From contig QEYB01001427.1 in NCBI GenBank assembly GCA_017562135.1, positions 310,001 to 374,000 on the forward strand: a DNA stretch of 64,000 bases, read 5' to 3'. Every line of letters begins with the position of its first letter. Position 1 is the first letter of the stretch. The notes beneath the pieces were generated by a model. That model did not search any database, had not been told where the DNA came from, and saw only the letters and a program-made list of their open reading frames with translations. Origin of the DNA: Dipylidium caninum (Eukaryota > Platyhelminthes > Cestoda > Cyclophyllidea > Dipylidiidae). Both the position numbers and the translations under genes were made by a program. Positions 35,501 to 48,540 of this stretch are shown piece by piece.

Positions 35501-38500
35501 GTAGTCCAAAGGAAAAGCTTAGCACACCGTGGTGTCTTTGCGTAGGGACGGAACAGATTAAGAAAATACCTGATGAGCAGGAGGATCACAAAATGTCACA
35601 AAGGATGTGGAATGCCTAAAATCCAAACTTGGGAGGGAATGAGGGGTTTCAGAAGCCCTCGCTGGGGCGTGCGGTGATCCAACCGTCTAAAGGCTAACAC
35701 TCAGAGGGTTGGTTAGGGAGGAACTGTGATCCCCAGGTCCTCGAAACGCCATCCATCCAGATAATGCAAGAGGGAGGTTGTGGCAGAAAGAAACTCCTGA
35801 GCAGGGAAGAGATGATAAGCCAAGAGTTCTGGAATTCAACAACAATTGAAAAGCCGAAAACGGTGGATTTCTCATCCGTGCGGGTAAAGTTGTGAATGCG
35901 TTGAATGGGCATAAGTCGACAAGGTGTCCCCACCTATGGCGGGCAGAAGGCGTGGAGGGTAAAGGTTCCACCGTTTTCAATTTGAACATTTTGTCATGAT
36001 GGAACCACTGTGTCAGAGGGGGACGCTCGGGAAGAAGACTTATAGGGGACCATACCAATTAGAGACCTTGAATTCGCTATCTTTCAGGTGATTTTAAGGC
36101 TCTAGGGCGCCTAAAAGTGCCGAGACATCGCCTTCATCCCCCCGACAGTGGGGTGAATGGACTTCCAAATCCCAGGACAGTCAGTGCTTGTCAAGATATT
36201 CTGGAATTTAGAAGCGACCTAGTCTTAAATTCCCGAAAAGTCGTATATCACCAAAAAAACAGCGTCAAACGGGGAATCTATAGGCATAGGAATACCAAGA
36301 ATTTACATCCTCGCAGGTACAAGGTGTGACAGGCATTCAAAAATTAAAGGCTGTAGAGAGAGGGGACTGAGCCACCACCTACCTGATTGCTGAGCTCGTT
36401 GATAAGGCCCGCGAGCCAGGGTCGCGCAACCGCGTCGGGCCGAATCTCAGTGGAGATGTCACACATCTTCAACAGAATCACCATAGTCAGGGCGTGCGAT
36501 TCGTCGTCCTTGTCAAAGATATTCGCAAGTTTGGCAATGGTCGGGGCATTTCCGTTAAATTCTCTCGTCCCAATCGTCGGCATCATCTCGGATGCACTGG
36601 TTATGGCCACTGTCGCACTTTCAATGGAATGCTCCATCATTTTGGCGGTGAAGGCCTCCATTATGTCCGTGTGTTTTGCCATGTCGGTGCCCAAAATACA
36701 GCTGGTGGGGAGAGGATTCAGATTACTACTAATCCGTATTGAATGAAGTCAACAAATGGTCAATCGCCTTTCCTCACCCCCCCCCACCCCCGAAACCCTC
36801 TTTCGCCACGAAAGCGGATGGCGAGGAGGCGTGAGGCGTCGAACCCTCCGCACTCGAGGCCTTCTGCGCTTGCACGGACCAGCCGCTCGAAGAGATTTCG
36901 CCCCAAGTGGGGAAACATTTTACCAGTAAGTCAAAAGAGCTCACATTCAAGCAACCGTACATAAATAATTTAAAAAATTGTACATATCGGGAACACCAAT
37001 AGTGGTAAATATTACATTCTGTAACTAATTTTCGCGTGATAGTATATGAGAAATTGGCCAAGATGGACTCGAGGTTTAAAAGGACACGTATCAAAGTGGC
37101 ACGGACACTACTTCTGCAGTCCCTCTGCGAAACGCCCCATTCAGTCGGATTTCATCGGGATACGACGATGCTGACGACATGTTCCTCTCAATTGCTCGAC
37201 AAGTGTTTTTAAAAATCTCAACTGACTAAGTGGCATTTCCCCCCTGTTTCGGTCTCCGCTAGTTTGGACACAGTGGAGGAAATGATTAGGCGAATTTCCA
37301 TGCCAAGGAAGAGAGCTTGTGCCGGCGTTCAAGCGATTCCGGCAGAAAACAACACGTTGATGCATCTCAACGTCCGACCGATCAACATCATCCACATATT
37401 TTATATAATTTTAAATACAGCATCAGCTTTCTTCACTACTATTTGCACACCACCTGGGAGTCAGACAAGCGACAATCCTCCCATCCTTCCGCCCTAAAAG
37501 CAAGGCGTTGCCCCGTCGATGCGGGACCATGGATTTCTCGAAAACCGGGATTTTTTATGTCCTTCCACAATTCTTTCCCATTCGTTAGAAACGTCTCGAC
37601 GATTTAGCATTTCGATTTGGCTAGTTCTTGAGGTAAGAAATAACTTGAATAGCAGCGATTCATGTACATACGGCAGCCTGGAGCACCTAAAATTTCCTCC
37701 AACAGCAGTGCAATTTCTTCATCCAAAACGTCACAATTTAATTCGCCCGAAGTTGAATTGACCTGATTCTGATTCATATTTTTGGGGATCAAAAACTTTT
37801 CAACTGCTGCTCCCATTCCTCAAATTGCTTCAAGGGAATGCTATGCTGGGACTAAAAAAAACCGAGCAAAGGTTTGGCTAGTCTACGAAAGTATTTAAGC
37901 AAAAAAAACATCCAATCGCACGTCGTAAAAGACCGTAGCGCCATCGCTCGAGGCGACACTTCAAGTCAGCCGAGTTAGTTGAGTGCAGGGGAGCGCGATT
38001 GGCGGCCTAAAATCTCGATGAGCGCACTGACCCTCCTGCGAGAACCCCTGAGGGTCCGATCGTAGCTGGTAAGTAGGTTCAGGGCTAACAGTGCCATACA
38101 TTTCAGCACCACGTCTCCATGGCCCTCGCCACAGTGAGAATGATGAGGGAGACAGAGAGGACTAACCGGACAGTGTTTTGACGGACGATGTCGAGATCTT
38201 TTTCAGTGAAATTGACGAAAATATTGGTGGTCGGAGTACGAACCAACTCGAAGGCCACAGCGCAGTGGTGATTTTCCAGCGGCGACAAAGTGTTGTAGCA
38301 GGCTGAGAGACGTGATTGAATGTTGTTCTGCAAGACAAGTAGTCCATTTGAGGGGAGGTAGTTAAGCAAAATGAGGGGTGGGACGGGGTATGGTGAGAAG
38401 ACGAGTGAAGAGTGGCCATTCTACTCAAACAAGCAGTATTTTGCCAGTTAAATGACATTTTTTTGCGAGAAAATGGCTCCTTCCTTATGGTAAATAAAAT

Positions 38501-41500
38501 CAGCAAGCGCGGGTGAGACCGATCCAGCCCCAGAGATTAGGTACAGGCGCACCGTTCCCATGAAAATGCCGATGAAGTGCAGCTTATTCGCTGTCCGTGG
38601 CTATATTGCAAGACTTTGCGTAAATAGTAGGAGGTCTCGCTCTCAGCCCACTACGAAGAGAGACTGGCCAGTTGAGAAGGGCAATAAACCTCAGTCTATT
38701 GGTTACATTACTGCAAATAATCGGAAAAATTGTTCGTAGTAGAAAAAGAGCCACTTTTTGAGGAGCGGAGAAAGGGGAAAGTGATTGCGAGTGAACGCAG
38801 AAGTGCATGTGATTACAGGAATTCACAGATCTTAGAGCCTGTTGTAGGAGTTCTACGCCTAAACCGTTTTTGTATAGACCATTTAGACGCACCTATAAAT
38901 CTAAAAATACTACTAGTAGGGAAACAAGTAGAATCACAATGGTCTGGTAGACTGGACGGTCACGGACAAGTCAACAGTTGCGACGGTGAAAGAGTCCAAG
39001 TCATTGAATCGGGAGTAAAAGTAATGGGAACAGACGAAATTGCTCACATTATCACTCCTCATTAACACAGGTTCAAGGAATTATCCGCAGTAGTGACAGG
39101 ATGGGGAGGAGCATAGTAAGAAGTGAAGAAGAGAATAAATTCTCAAGAGGTTGTAATTCTGCCGAAATTGACTGAGAGGATGTTAATTAGTGAAAATTTC
39201 AGGTGTGTGTGCGGCGGGGAGGAGGGGAGGGGAGGGTGCTGGCATATTCCATTGTTAGGCGCCGACGACACACGTATCGCCAGTGGCTGAATTTGCCACT
39301 GGTATCATAGAGTCTGCTTAAGTAACAAAAATCCGCCTGGCGTAGCGCGCTGGTAGCTAAAGTATAACACACCGCTGGGGCCGACACGGCCCTCCAGAAT
39401 TCAAATCCACTGGTGTGAACCGAGTAAATTATGGGAAGACAGACGAGCGCACTAATGAGCGACAGAGCCGCACCTACCTGGTAGACATTGGTGAGCCCAG
39501 GGTGATCGAGATCATGGCAGATAGCGGCAAAGAGGAGGGTGAAGAGATCGAGGTGGGAGAAAAGGCTTGCCAGGTCCGCGCAGCAAATTGACGCGTACAT
39601 CTGAAACCGGAATGTCACTTCAACTGAAGGGTTTGGAAGAGAAGAGGAGGTCATCGGGTGATCACCCTTCAATCGAGGCAGTGCGATGGAAAGGGAGCCC
39701 AGACACGCATAACAGGCACTCACGCAAGTCTCCATTTGATGGAACACTGATTTATGTGTAGTGCTGTTGCGGCACTTCTCAAAAAGTGACATATTTGTGT
39801 AATCTACTTGAAATTTCAGTATTGAAGGTCAGAAGAAGACCCCTACTTGGGTTTTACGTCACAAACAAAAGGAGTAGACTCCTATTGGCTTGAACACAGG
39901 GGCCAATGAAGGTGGAAGTGCAGATTTACAAATGTACCGTCCCATGCCAAAAACTTTTCTATATTTATAAGCACCTGTATGGTCAACAGGCAAGAGGCGA
40001 CGTTTTAACGTAACCGGAACCTTAATGGAGGAGCATCCAAAGCGCACGCTCTGCCGACAAACGGTGAATCAGCTTTTGGTATAGCAAAGTGGGAATTTCC
40101 AGTCAAAATTAAAAAAACGAAAATAAAAAAGTTGGGGCGTCAGCGCACTAGTGACAAGGGATAAAGTGAAAGAAGGGGGGAAGAGGAGGATAAGACTGGA
40201 CACTAAGGTCATTCTTACGTCTCAGAAAAAGATAACACCGGTTGCAAATTCTACCCTGCAATCAGAGCGGCGGACTAGGTTGGTGTTTGAGGTGCTCACG
40301 CGGCTTTGAACAAAGCGCGGAGAGGGAAAGGAGGGCTTGGATGCATCAGGGAGACACCTCCAGTGAACAAATGCGGGTATTTCGTTTGAAAGAAGAAAAT
40401 ACCGCGATTCCTCCTCAAAAGCAGACACTAGAGTTTTAGAGCCTCGCTTTGCGCGTGGATCAGATGACAAGTAGCAACGGCCAAGAAGCCGGCAGGTGTC
40501 TAGCACTACGCGCCCTATTGAAAGACGTATAATTTGGCCAAGGAGGGTATACATCTAGAGGAGGATATCAAGGGATTAAGGCGAGAGAGGTGGGAGAGCT
40601 ACACAAGTTGCCTAACTACGTTAGCAAGTGGAATCAACTCAACCGCGACGCGAACGTGCTTCTCAATTTCAGATCTGCACTGCCATTGGCTGACGATGGC
40701 GGCGCACCGACTCACGAGGTGACTTGACTGCGATCAACGGGAAAAAAGACAAGAAGACAGGGGGCCGGGTTTGGGCCACGAACCATCTGTGCCACCATGA
40801 AGGCGTGTTTGAAGTTGTGGAATTGCACACAATTGTACTTGGCGTAGACGGCACACAGCCAAGCGTCTAACTTCTCCTCTGGAATGCCACAGTGCCACGC
40901 GAGCCGCAGTCGATCGTCCACCAACACCTCGGACTCCCTCTCAGGCATTGCCGCACAGTCACACTGTGGAGCGTCGTCAACGCAAGTGTTTGTGTCACTG
41001 CCCGTGAAAAAGTAGCGGACGAAACGAAGCAACTGGGCGTCAGTGTAGGGCCAGTTGTTGAATGTGGGAAGGCGCAGTTGCTTTTGCACCTCTACCGGTA
41101 TCGGTTGGTGTCTGGAAAGGAGGGACGAGAGGACTTCAGCGCACAGAGAGAGGTGGGAGAATTTTATGGAAGGATGCTGGGTCGACTTGAGCTAAAAAGG
41201 CCGAAAGTGCTAGTGGAAACAGTAGTAACCTTTTCACTCATCCGACTATTGCCGTTCTTCCCAAGGCACTCTCCAGGAGTCCATTGACTCGGCTATCTAC
41301 TAGGCTTTCTATCATAAATTTGTGTTTGTTCTCTCATTTATCCATCTTCTCCCACTCGGGGAGTCCATACAATAGAGTGCATCAGCCTCTTCTTGACTCA
41401 CTCATGCCATCTCGTCCATTGATCTGACGGTTTGCAAACTACTAGAAGCGCAATCTGGGCAGTAGCCCCTTCGTCTCTCCATCCAAGCGTCTGGATGTTG

Positions 41501-44500
41501 TATTCACCTGCCTTCATAATGGTAGAAGAAACGAATTGTTTTTCACAGTCAACGATATCAACATCTTTTGTGACTCAGAAAAGTGCAAAAAGCTCAAACA
41601 GACACCTGACAAACAAAAGCATACACCCACACGGGCTTTCGTTCTGTGATTCACTTATCAAATAGTCAGCCTTGCATGAAATTCACCACGGGGTTCTAAT
41701 CAGCTGCTCTGACGACAAGTTGAAGGTTAAATAGACATCCCAGTCCGCAGTGGAGAAGTTAGAGGCCACTCAACAATCCTTCTACCTCAATGCGCGATTG
41801 TCTGATTACACCAAGCCCTTCAAGCTGCTCATTCCTTACCGGGTGACCCGGGCATTAGCTGGGAAGGCCAAGCCAAGAGACCACAGAATCTCAAGGCCCA
41901 GCCAACCGACCCCGGCGGGCACCACGACGAGGAGCCCGGGTCTGCAACTGCTATCCCCGACCAGAGGACGCAAAACGACACGAGCACACATCCGGAGGAA
42001 CAGATTTTACCTCGCATACGCCGGGAAAACCTGTCCCTCCGGACGAGCGCAGACGCTCCAATTGGTTCCCTGGCCAGGGAGCCATAGTTACTCCCGCTGT
42101 AAGTAGAGGCATCCAATCCCTGGATAGACTCGCCCAGAAGCACCCGTTAAACGTCATTGTTGAAACCATCAACTGTTATTGGCACCATTTGTGTCCACTA
42201 AAGGAGAAAATCAGTGTGCCGATCCCCACTGAAGACCTGTTCCCGACAATCGCTGCCTACTCACTAATTCGTCCACATGCAAAGCGAAGAGTATCATGTC
42301 CTTTAAGGGCCAAAAATGGCGACGGTCAGAAGGAGCAGTTAGTCTACAAACCTGGTAAGGTAGAACTCGTTCCACACGCTCAGACACACCTCTCGAGATT
42401 GTCTGATCGCACTGAAGGTGGGATGGGGAGGAGGCGTGGTGTGCATCCCGGGAAAATCGATGTCGCAGGAGGCCAACGCATTCTCCACCGACACCAGGAA
42501 AGGATTGGCGGCGAAAGTGGTGCACGGCGCGGGTCTACGACGGGCGACTGGTGCAGACGCGATGGTGGCAGCGCTGCCGTCATTTTGAAGTGTACATCGG
42601 TGGTGCTGGTGGTGATCACGCTGAAGGCTCTATTAAAAACGGGAGTAAATAGCAACAGCAAGTAGAACCGAGTGGCTGTGACGTCAATTGCAAGGACACA
42701 CGAGTGCCTACGCGCCGCCAAGCGCAATCGCAGTCTACAGAAGGAGCGGCGGCGGTGGCGGCAGCGGGAGCAGCCAACGCCATCAGGTGACGCGAGCACG
42801 TGACGACGCAGGCGACTGCGTTGTGGCACTCCGCCGTTAAACGCAGTCCCGGCAGTGTCCCACTCCCCTCACACGCGTCGCGTTGCCAGCTCCTGCTTTG
42901 TGTGCGCTTATGCAGTCAGGAGGGAAAACTGTCACGGCCTTATCTCCGTTTAAGCGTTTTTCTCTCTCTCTCTCTCTCTCTCTCTCCACCCCCTTGCTCT
43001 TCTTCCGCGTTGTTTGCGTGAGGTGTCAATTAAAAATAGGGGCACACCTGTCTGATGCCCCACATGACGTCTGAATTGGCCTTGAAAGCAGGTAAGTCTA
43101 TCTTTAGCCATGGTATGACGTGTCACGGTGAGTATGCGCCTTCTGCCGAAATGGGAAACCGTCAACCCTAAGGAGAAAGGCGAGTTGTGTCAACGGTGAT
43201 GCGAGAGGTGAGGTGCAGAAAAAGGAAGGCAGTGAGGTGGAACAAAAAGTAGCAGTCCTTTGATGGAATCACTTCCATGAGCGGGCTGAAGCGCATATTT
43301 CGAGTGATTTGACCTCTAGACAAAAGAGTGCACTCGAAGGAGATGACAAATGCAACGAGGAAGGAGTTAATAACACCGAGACGAGACTGAATTGATCACA
43401 TTTGAGAAAGGTTATAAAAAGCGGGTGGGAGGAGTGCTGTGATTTGGCAGGTAAAGAATAATGACGTTAATAGTCTGCATGTAGTCTAAATGAAATGTAG
43501 TCGGAATCCATCAGACGATAGTCGTCTCGAGGGGGGAGGAGGAGGAGAAGGAGGACAGCCTGACGACGGCGGTAATGGGTTAAAAAATGACCCTTGAAGA
43601 GGGTGAGAAAGCCGCCGAGGCTATGGTGAAAAGAGCACTTAACTTTGGCCCCCTTAGGGACGTAGAAGAGGTGGGAGAGAGGGAATTGAACATCTTTGCT
43701 GGAATGATAATGCGCTGCGCGGCAAAACGAAGTCTGGACATAAAATTTATCCACAAAAAAACCTTCAAACCCGTGCCAATTCTGCAAGAGGAGGTGAAGA
43801 ATTCACCACTTCTCATTGACGATAAATAAATAATTTACGAACGACAGTTTAAGTCAAAGGTAATAAGAGAGGGCAAATATCGAAGAAAGTAGCGAATCCG
43901 CTGGGGGCTTCCGCGGCAGGCTTGGCCATGCGCTTCCCAACTCTCTCCTACCTCTTCCCCTTGAGAGAGGAGATAGGCGACGGAGTTGGATTTGGAGCGC
44001 AGGGGGCTTCACAACTCACAGCATGTGCGGAGGTTAAATAGAGGAAAAGGTGAAAGAGGCGGCCTAGTACGTCTCCACTTGACGACAAGATCCTTTAGAC
44101 GGACCAATTACTCTTACAGAAGATAGGTGGAGAAATTCGGTCGGTTTCAGTTACTACCACGTAATCATCACTTGTTGCCGGCTGTGGAGGGTCTATGTGA
44201 TTGCAGCTTGAAAATGCCACATGTGCGATTTTTCCATCTTTTCCATGACTTCGGCATGGAAGGAGGCTTTTTGCTCTTCTCGATGCAACAAGTATACAAG
44301 GGACTTTGGGAAGAAGCATTCACGTGTACGATGATGAAATCGAGTCATCGTGTAGAATCAGGTAATCTTTACAACAACAACAACCGTACTTTTAGGCTTT
44401 CACAAAGGCCTCAAACACCAACACATCGCTCTGTTCGAGACAGACCCTACTGAGGCACGATGGTGGAGGAAGGGCGCATAACTCAGGCGGCGTGGTGGGG

Positions 44501-47500
44501 CCAAACACCGAGTTTTCACGCTCACCGCCTGTGGACACTAGTATTGCATGATTTAGCATAGAATTTCATCGCATATATGCCAAAAATACACTAAAAGGGA
44601 AGCATGGGCACAATTCTTTGCCCTCCTCTTCCATAAAAGAAGAGCACGACCCGTGTGCGAGTTACTTTAGTGTTAGATGAGGGAATACGACGAGTAGGCA
44701 AGGAGTGAAAGAAATGGAAGGCTCGGAATTTGCAAATCGAAAAGGGCATCAGACCAAGGTTTTCGTGGGCGTGTGACGCAGCCCGGCAAACAAAATACAC
44801 CTTTCTCCCTTCACTCCCTACCACTCTGACAGCAAAGAAAATACAATTAATCACCCCACTGTCGGATTGGTTGCCTCACGAGAAAAGAGGGGACTTCCTC
44901 CTGAGGTGAGGAGAAGAGGCAGAGACTACCACGAAGCGTAGACGTTAATGGTGATGATTGACGGAGGAGGGATAATGCATGAACAAAAAGCTGGTGCGAG
45001 AAGAGGCCTGGTGTGGGCAGTTGAGAAATGACAGGAGGGAGGAAGGCAACAAGGAGAGGGAGCACGGAGGCAAAGGGAATACCACGTGGACTGGCGGTTA
45101 TCGCTATCGTAACAGGCACAACACTGGAACTAAATTCTCCAGGCTAACAATAGAAACGTGAGGGGTTAAACTGGGCAAAGAAAACGCATCCGTAAAGATC
45201 ACACTGAAAAACAAATAAAACAAGCGAATTTGGAGCGTGATAAAGTGAGTTGAGGGAGAGGGGGGCGAGGAAGAGAGTGAGAGGAAGGGAAGAGTAGTAA
45301 TGTCTTCGACGAATAGGAGTGTAATTAACAAATCGGATGTCGGTGCTGACGGCCTCTTTGGGACTGAGCCGGAAACAATTTCATCGGGGAATTCCTGAGC
45401 ACAAAAGCCACTCAACCTCCACTAGTTGGACTGTCGTCACGGTGGCGAGGCCCTCAAGTCGCAATGTGCAAATAATTACGACCCACCCCACTCAGAGGTC
45501 TTCACTAATTTTGAGCTTGACGACTTCAGGAGACGCGAGTTGAGACAATTCATCTGATTTGCAGGGGAATATGTGTCGAGTTGCTCTTGGGGCCAAAAGT
45601 TTGGTGAACTTCGTCTGCAATAAGGGAATTCTCCCCTTGAATCAGATCGGCACTAAAAACCCACCGCCTGCGAACCAACTACCCAGGAGAGCATGGGAAG
45701 TCTCTCTCCCTTTCAACTACGGCTCAGTTGGAATAATTTTCATAGCCTACTTGCGAGGCGATGAAAACTTGTGTTTTCAAGGCCTGGGGGGAGATGGGGA
45801 AGGGGGGAGGGGGAGACAAGGCCCCATCCGCGCCTACCGGTAAAACGCATGTCCCAATTAAACACCAGTAGTCAGTGGTTCCACTTCCCACGGACAAAGA
45901 AGGCCTTTCGAGTAAGTGTCGAAACCGGACCGGAGTGAAATGCGACTAACCGGGAGCCGGATTAGCTCCCTAACCCTACAACTAGAGCCTAAAAATAACC
46001 AAAGTGGAGAGCATTAACACCAGCGGCTCGGAAGGCTCTCCTCTGCGCCGGTGGCAGATGCGAGAGGGTCTGGAGACGGGCTCTACGCGCGTAATGAAGC
46101 GCAAGACAATCTCGCGAGCCGGAAGGGGGCTCGAATTGTTTAAAGAGAGGCGGACAAGAGTCACCGCGAAAGCCATTAATGAAAGTGGCCGAGTGAATTA
46201 CGACACATAAGTTTTTGCGAGGTAATTTGGTAGGTAATGTTGCAAATTACACCCCGTCGGAGAAAGGAGAAGAGGCAGAGGAGAGTGTGGACCAACTCTA
46301 CCATAAAAATCGCATCTGGAGGAGATATTCAATCAAAATACTATCGTTTGAGGGAAAGAGGTCGAAAGGCTAGAAAATCGGCTGCATCAGTCGTCTAGCT
46401 CAAAACAGCCCTCATGTAGGAGAGCGAGAGTGGAAAGGATGGGGCCGGCGAACAGGGATTAGGAGAGCGCGCAGGTTAATTCGACGCTATTGGAGCCGAG
46501 ATGGGCGAACGTGGTACGGGAGAGTGTTTCACACATCACCAAAAATTAACTTGGTGAAGGGCATCCGTAGAAGTGTGAGACTACAACAGAGGGAGTCCAG
46601 ACGGCGGGTAGGAATTTCTACTTGAAGCACAGAACTATTTGAAAAGTGGGTGTGAAGCAGTGAGAGCATGAAAGGGGGAGTTTCCCAATCAGCTAATATG
46701 GTTGTCAGGTGACTTGTTCAGGTTGCCTGGCATACGAGGGAATAGAAAATGGCAGTTGAGAGACGACGGTTTAACCTTTGATAGAATAAAAATACGCCCC
46801 GACGCTGAGGACCACATGCGAGAGGAGGGAGGCCAAGAGAGGCCTCAGACACCCCCACCAATGAAAAATGTAAGGAGAAATGTCACTTTAATAAGGCGTG
46901 TGAGACACTTAAGTGAAGATGGTTGACGTAAGTTGCCTCAAGAACTGAGAAGATCTACAGAGGATAGGAAAAGCCAATTCTTAGTCCTTACACTTAGCCG
47001 ACTTCGGTATGACAGAGGAGGCAACGCGGAGAACGAAGTAAACGATAGTGATGGCGGCAGGTTCAGCAATTTTTATCACTGACACTGTGACAGTGACAGT
47101 AGCGGTGTGAGAACAAGTGTGCGTCTCGAGGAGACGGTATGCGCACACAGAAGGAAGAGGAATGAGAAACCACAAAGTGTCGTGGTGCTTCTCCCAAGTA
47201 ATTAGTAATGTTAACGGAGAAGGACTGGCAGAAGGAGGAATTGGTCTTAACCCAAAGTGCAAACATCGTGAAAGGGGAGATTGGGGGAGAGGCCCGCAGT
47301 TTTGGCCCCCTGCCACCCCTAAAAGGACTTGAGAATAAAAGTCTTTAGCGGGCTTTCAAAGATCCCTCAGAAACATGCAAAAAGTCGTGGCTCCGCATGA
47401 CAAAGGCGTGAAGTCGAACTCAAATAAAGCTACTGAATCAATTTCGTCCCTTTCCCTCCTTTTTTTTTGCATGGTTTCCAAGTCATGAAGTAAAACGCCA

Positions 47501-48540
47501 AAAAAGTGGACATAGACGGCCAAAGTCGTGGTTCTACGCACGAACGTGATCCCACAGGACCGATAAACACACCCGGTGGGGAAAGTTTCAAGTTATCATT
47601 TGGCGACAAAAAAGATTCAAATTTTTGGCGGACGAGCTCAAAATCGGCTTACAGTAGTGAAGAGATTTTTTCACAAAAATAAACCAAGTATATTACTGTG
47701 TCTTCCTAAGTTACACGGGTAAAAATGTCATAAACATTTGGAACTTAAGGTCATAACATGAGGATTTTTATGCGGAGGATATCGCTCTGCTTTGAGGCCA
47801 CTTCAAGCGACTATGAGTAATATTTAATCGCAACTTCAAAGCAACATTTCAAGTAAGCCACAGAGGCGGGAGCAGAAGGAAGGGGGGAAGAGGTGGAGAT
47901 TTGGTAGGAGGGGACTCTCTTTTGCACAAGAAAGCATTGGTTTAAGGCCGCAATCCCCTCCCGGCCCGCCCCAGCATCCCTCCTCGCTCCCCGCCCGGAT
48001 TACCTCAACCAACGTGGGTTTGCGTGATTACAGAGCCAGAGAGGGAGACAAATGACCAAAATTGTGGTTGTGGGGAAAGAGAAATTGTCCAGGTGAGGCA
48101 ATGTATGTCATCGCAAAGGTGATACATAGTTTCAAAACCATCTCGAGAGGGAAAAATACGAAGCTAAGACAATGCGACATGAATGCAGTTCCGAAAAGTC
48201 AACAAAAAGAAGCAAAAAATAGTCACATAAAGTGCTTTCCTAAGGAGGAGAAAAGAGACACGGAGGATGGCTCACCACAAGTTCTCTCCGCAAATTGACG
48301 AGATTGAAAAGGAGGGACTGAAGGGAGGGAATGTAAGAAGAGAGGTCGTTGAAGGAATTGTTTCGGCCACCGTCGGAGTCGACGCCGCATTGATTGGAGG
48401 AGGAGGAGGAAGAGGAGGAAGAAGAGAGGGAGAAAGAAGAAGGGGCGCTGGCGCAGACGGAGGACGAGGAATTTACTTTCCACTGACGGATGGAGAGTGA
48501 CTCAGCAAATCGTCGAAGCGCCACCTCAAATTGCGTCGCT
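32502..48540 (-). CDS. PDE9A: PDE9-like 3',5'-cyclic nucleotide phosphodiesterase, 5' end not found
   Basis: Class I phosphodiesterase hydrolysing cyclic nucleotides, probably cGMP as for PDE9. Exons in transcript order: 48276-48540, 42390-42620, 42011-42119, 40784-41091, 39478-39600, 38167-38327, 36383-36701, 34879-35019, 32908-33093, 32502-32780; phases agree throughout and give at least 706 residues. Catalytic motifs are intact: FHNFKHAFMVAQM (proton-donor and metal His), AAICHDLDHPGLTNVYQ (metal His/Asp), SPLENHHCAVAF, ILGTDMAKHTDIM and CDISTEIRP (metal Asp). ENHHCAVAF and DMAKHTDIM point to PDE9 rather than PDE1, 4 or 7. One exon has a roughly 35-residue insertion (see findings). The last exon is a Pro/Thr/Ala-rich tail. 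The first three exons listed have no family match and rest on frame, phase and splice sites; exon 48276-48540 has a poly-Ser run. An upstream exon ending in phase 2 must exist beyond 48540. Confidence 0.83.
42621..48275 (-). other. Presumed 5.7 kb intron of the PDE9-like gene
   Basis: Strongly purine-rich on the plus strand, hence pyrimidine-rich on the sense strand of the PDE9-like gene. It includes a CT microsatellite at 42961-42986. A minus-strand segment at 44116-44207 with a strong GTAAGA donor looks coding (SDDYVVVTETDRISPP) but does not fit the phase of the flanking exons, so it may be an alternative exon or chance. Confidence 0.45.
42961..42986. repeat. (CT)n microsatellite
   Basis: Thirteen perfect TC units on the plus strand. 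Confidence 0.9.

Noticed and set aside
39360..39420. Short stretch with TTCAAATCC resembling a tRNA T-arm
   Set aside because: No matching acceptor stem or anticodon arm could be drawn around it.
43587..43829. 80-codon plus-strand ORF rich in Lys/Glu
   Set aside because: It lies in purine-rich intron of the minus-strand PDE9-like gene; such composition yields K/E/G-rich frames by chance, and no family match or splice support is seen.
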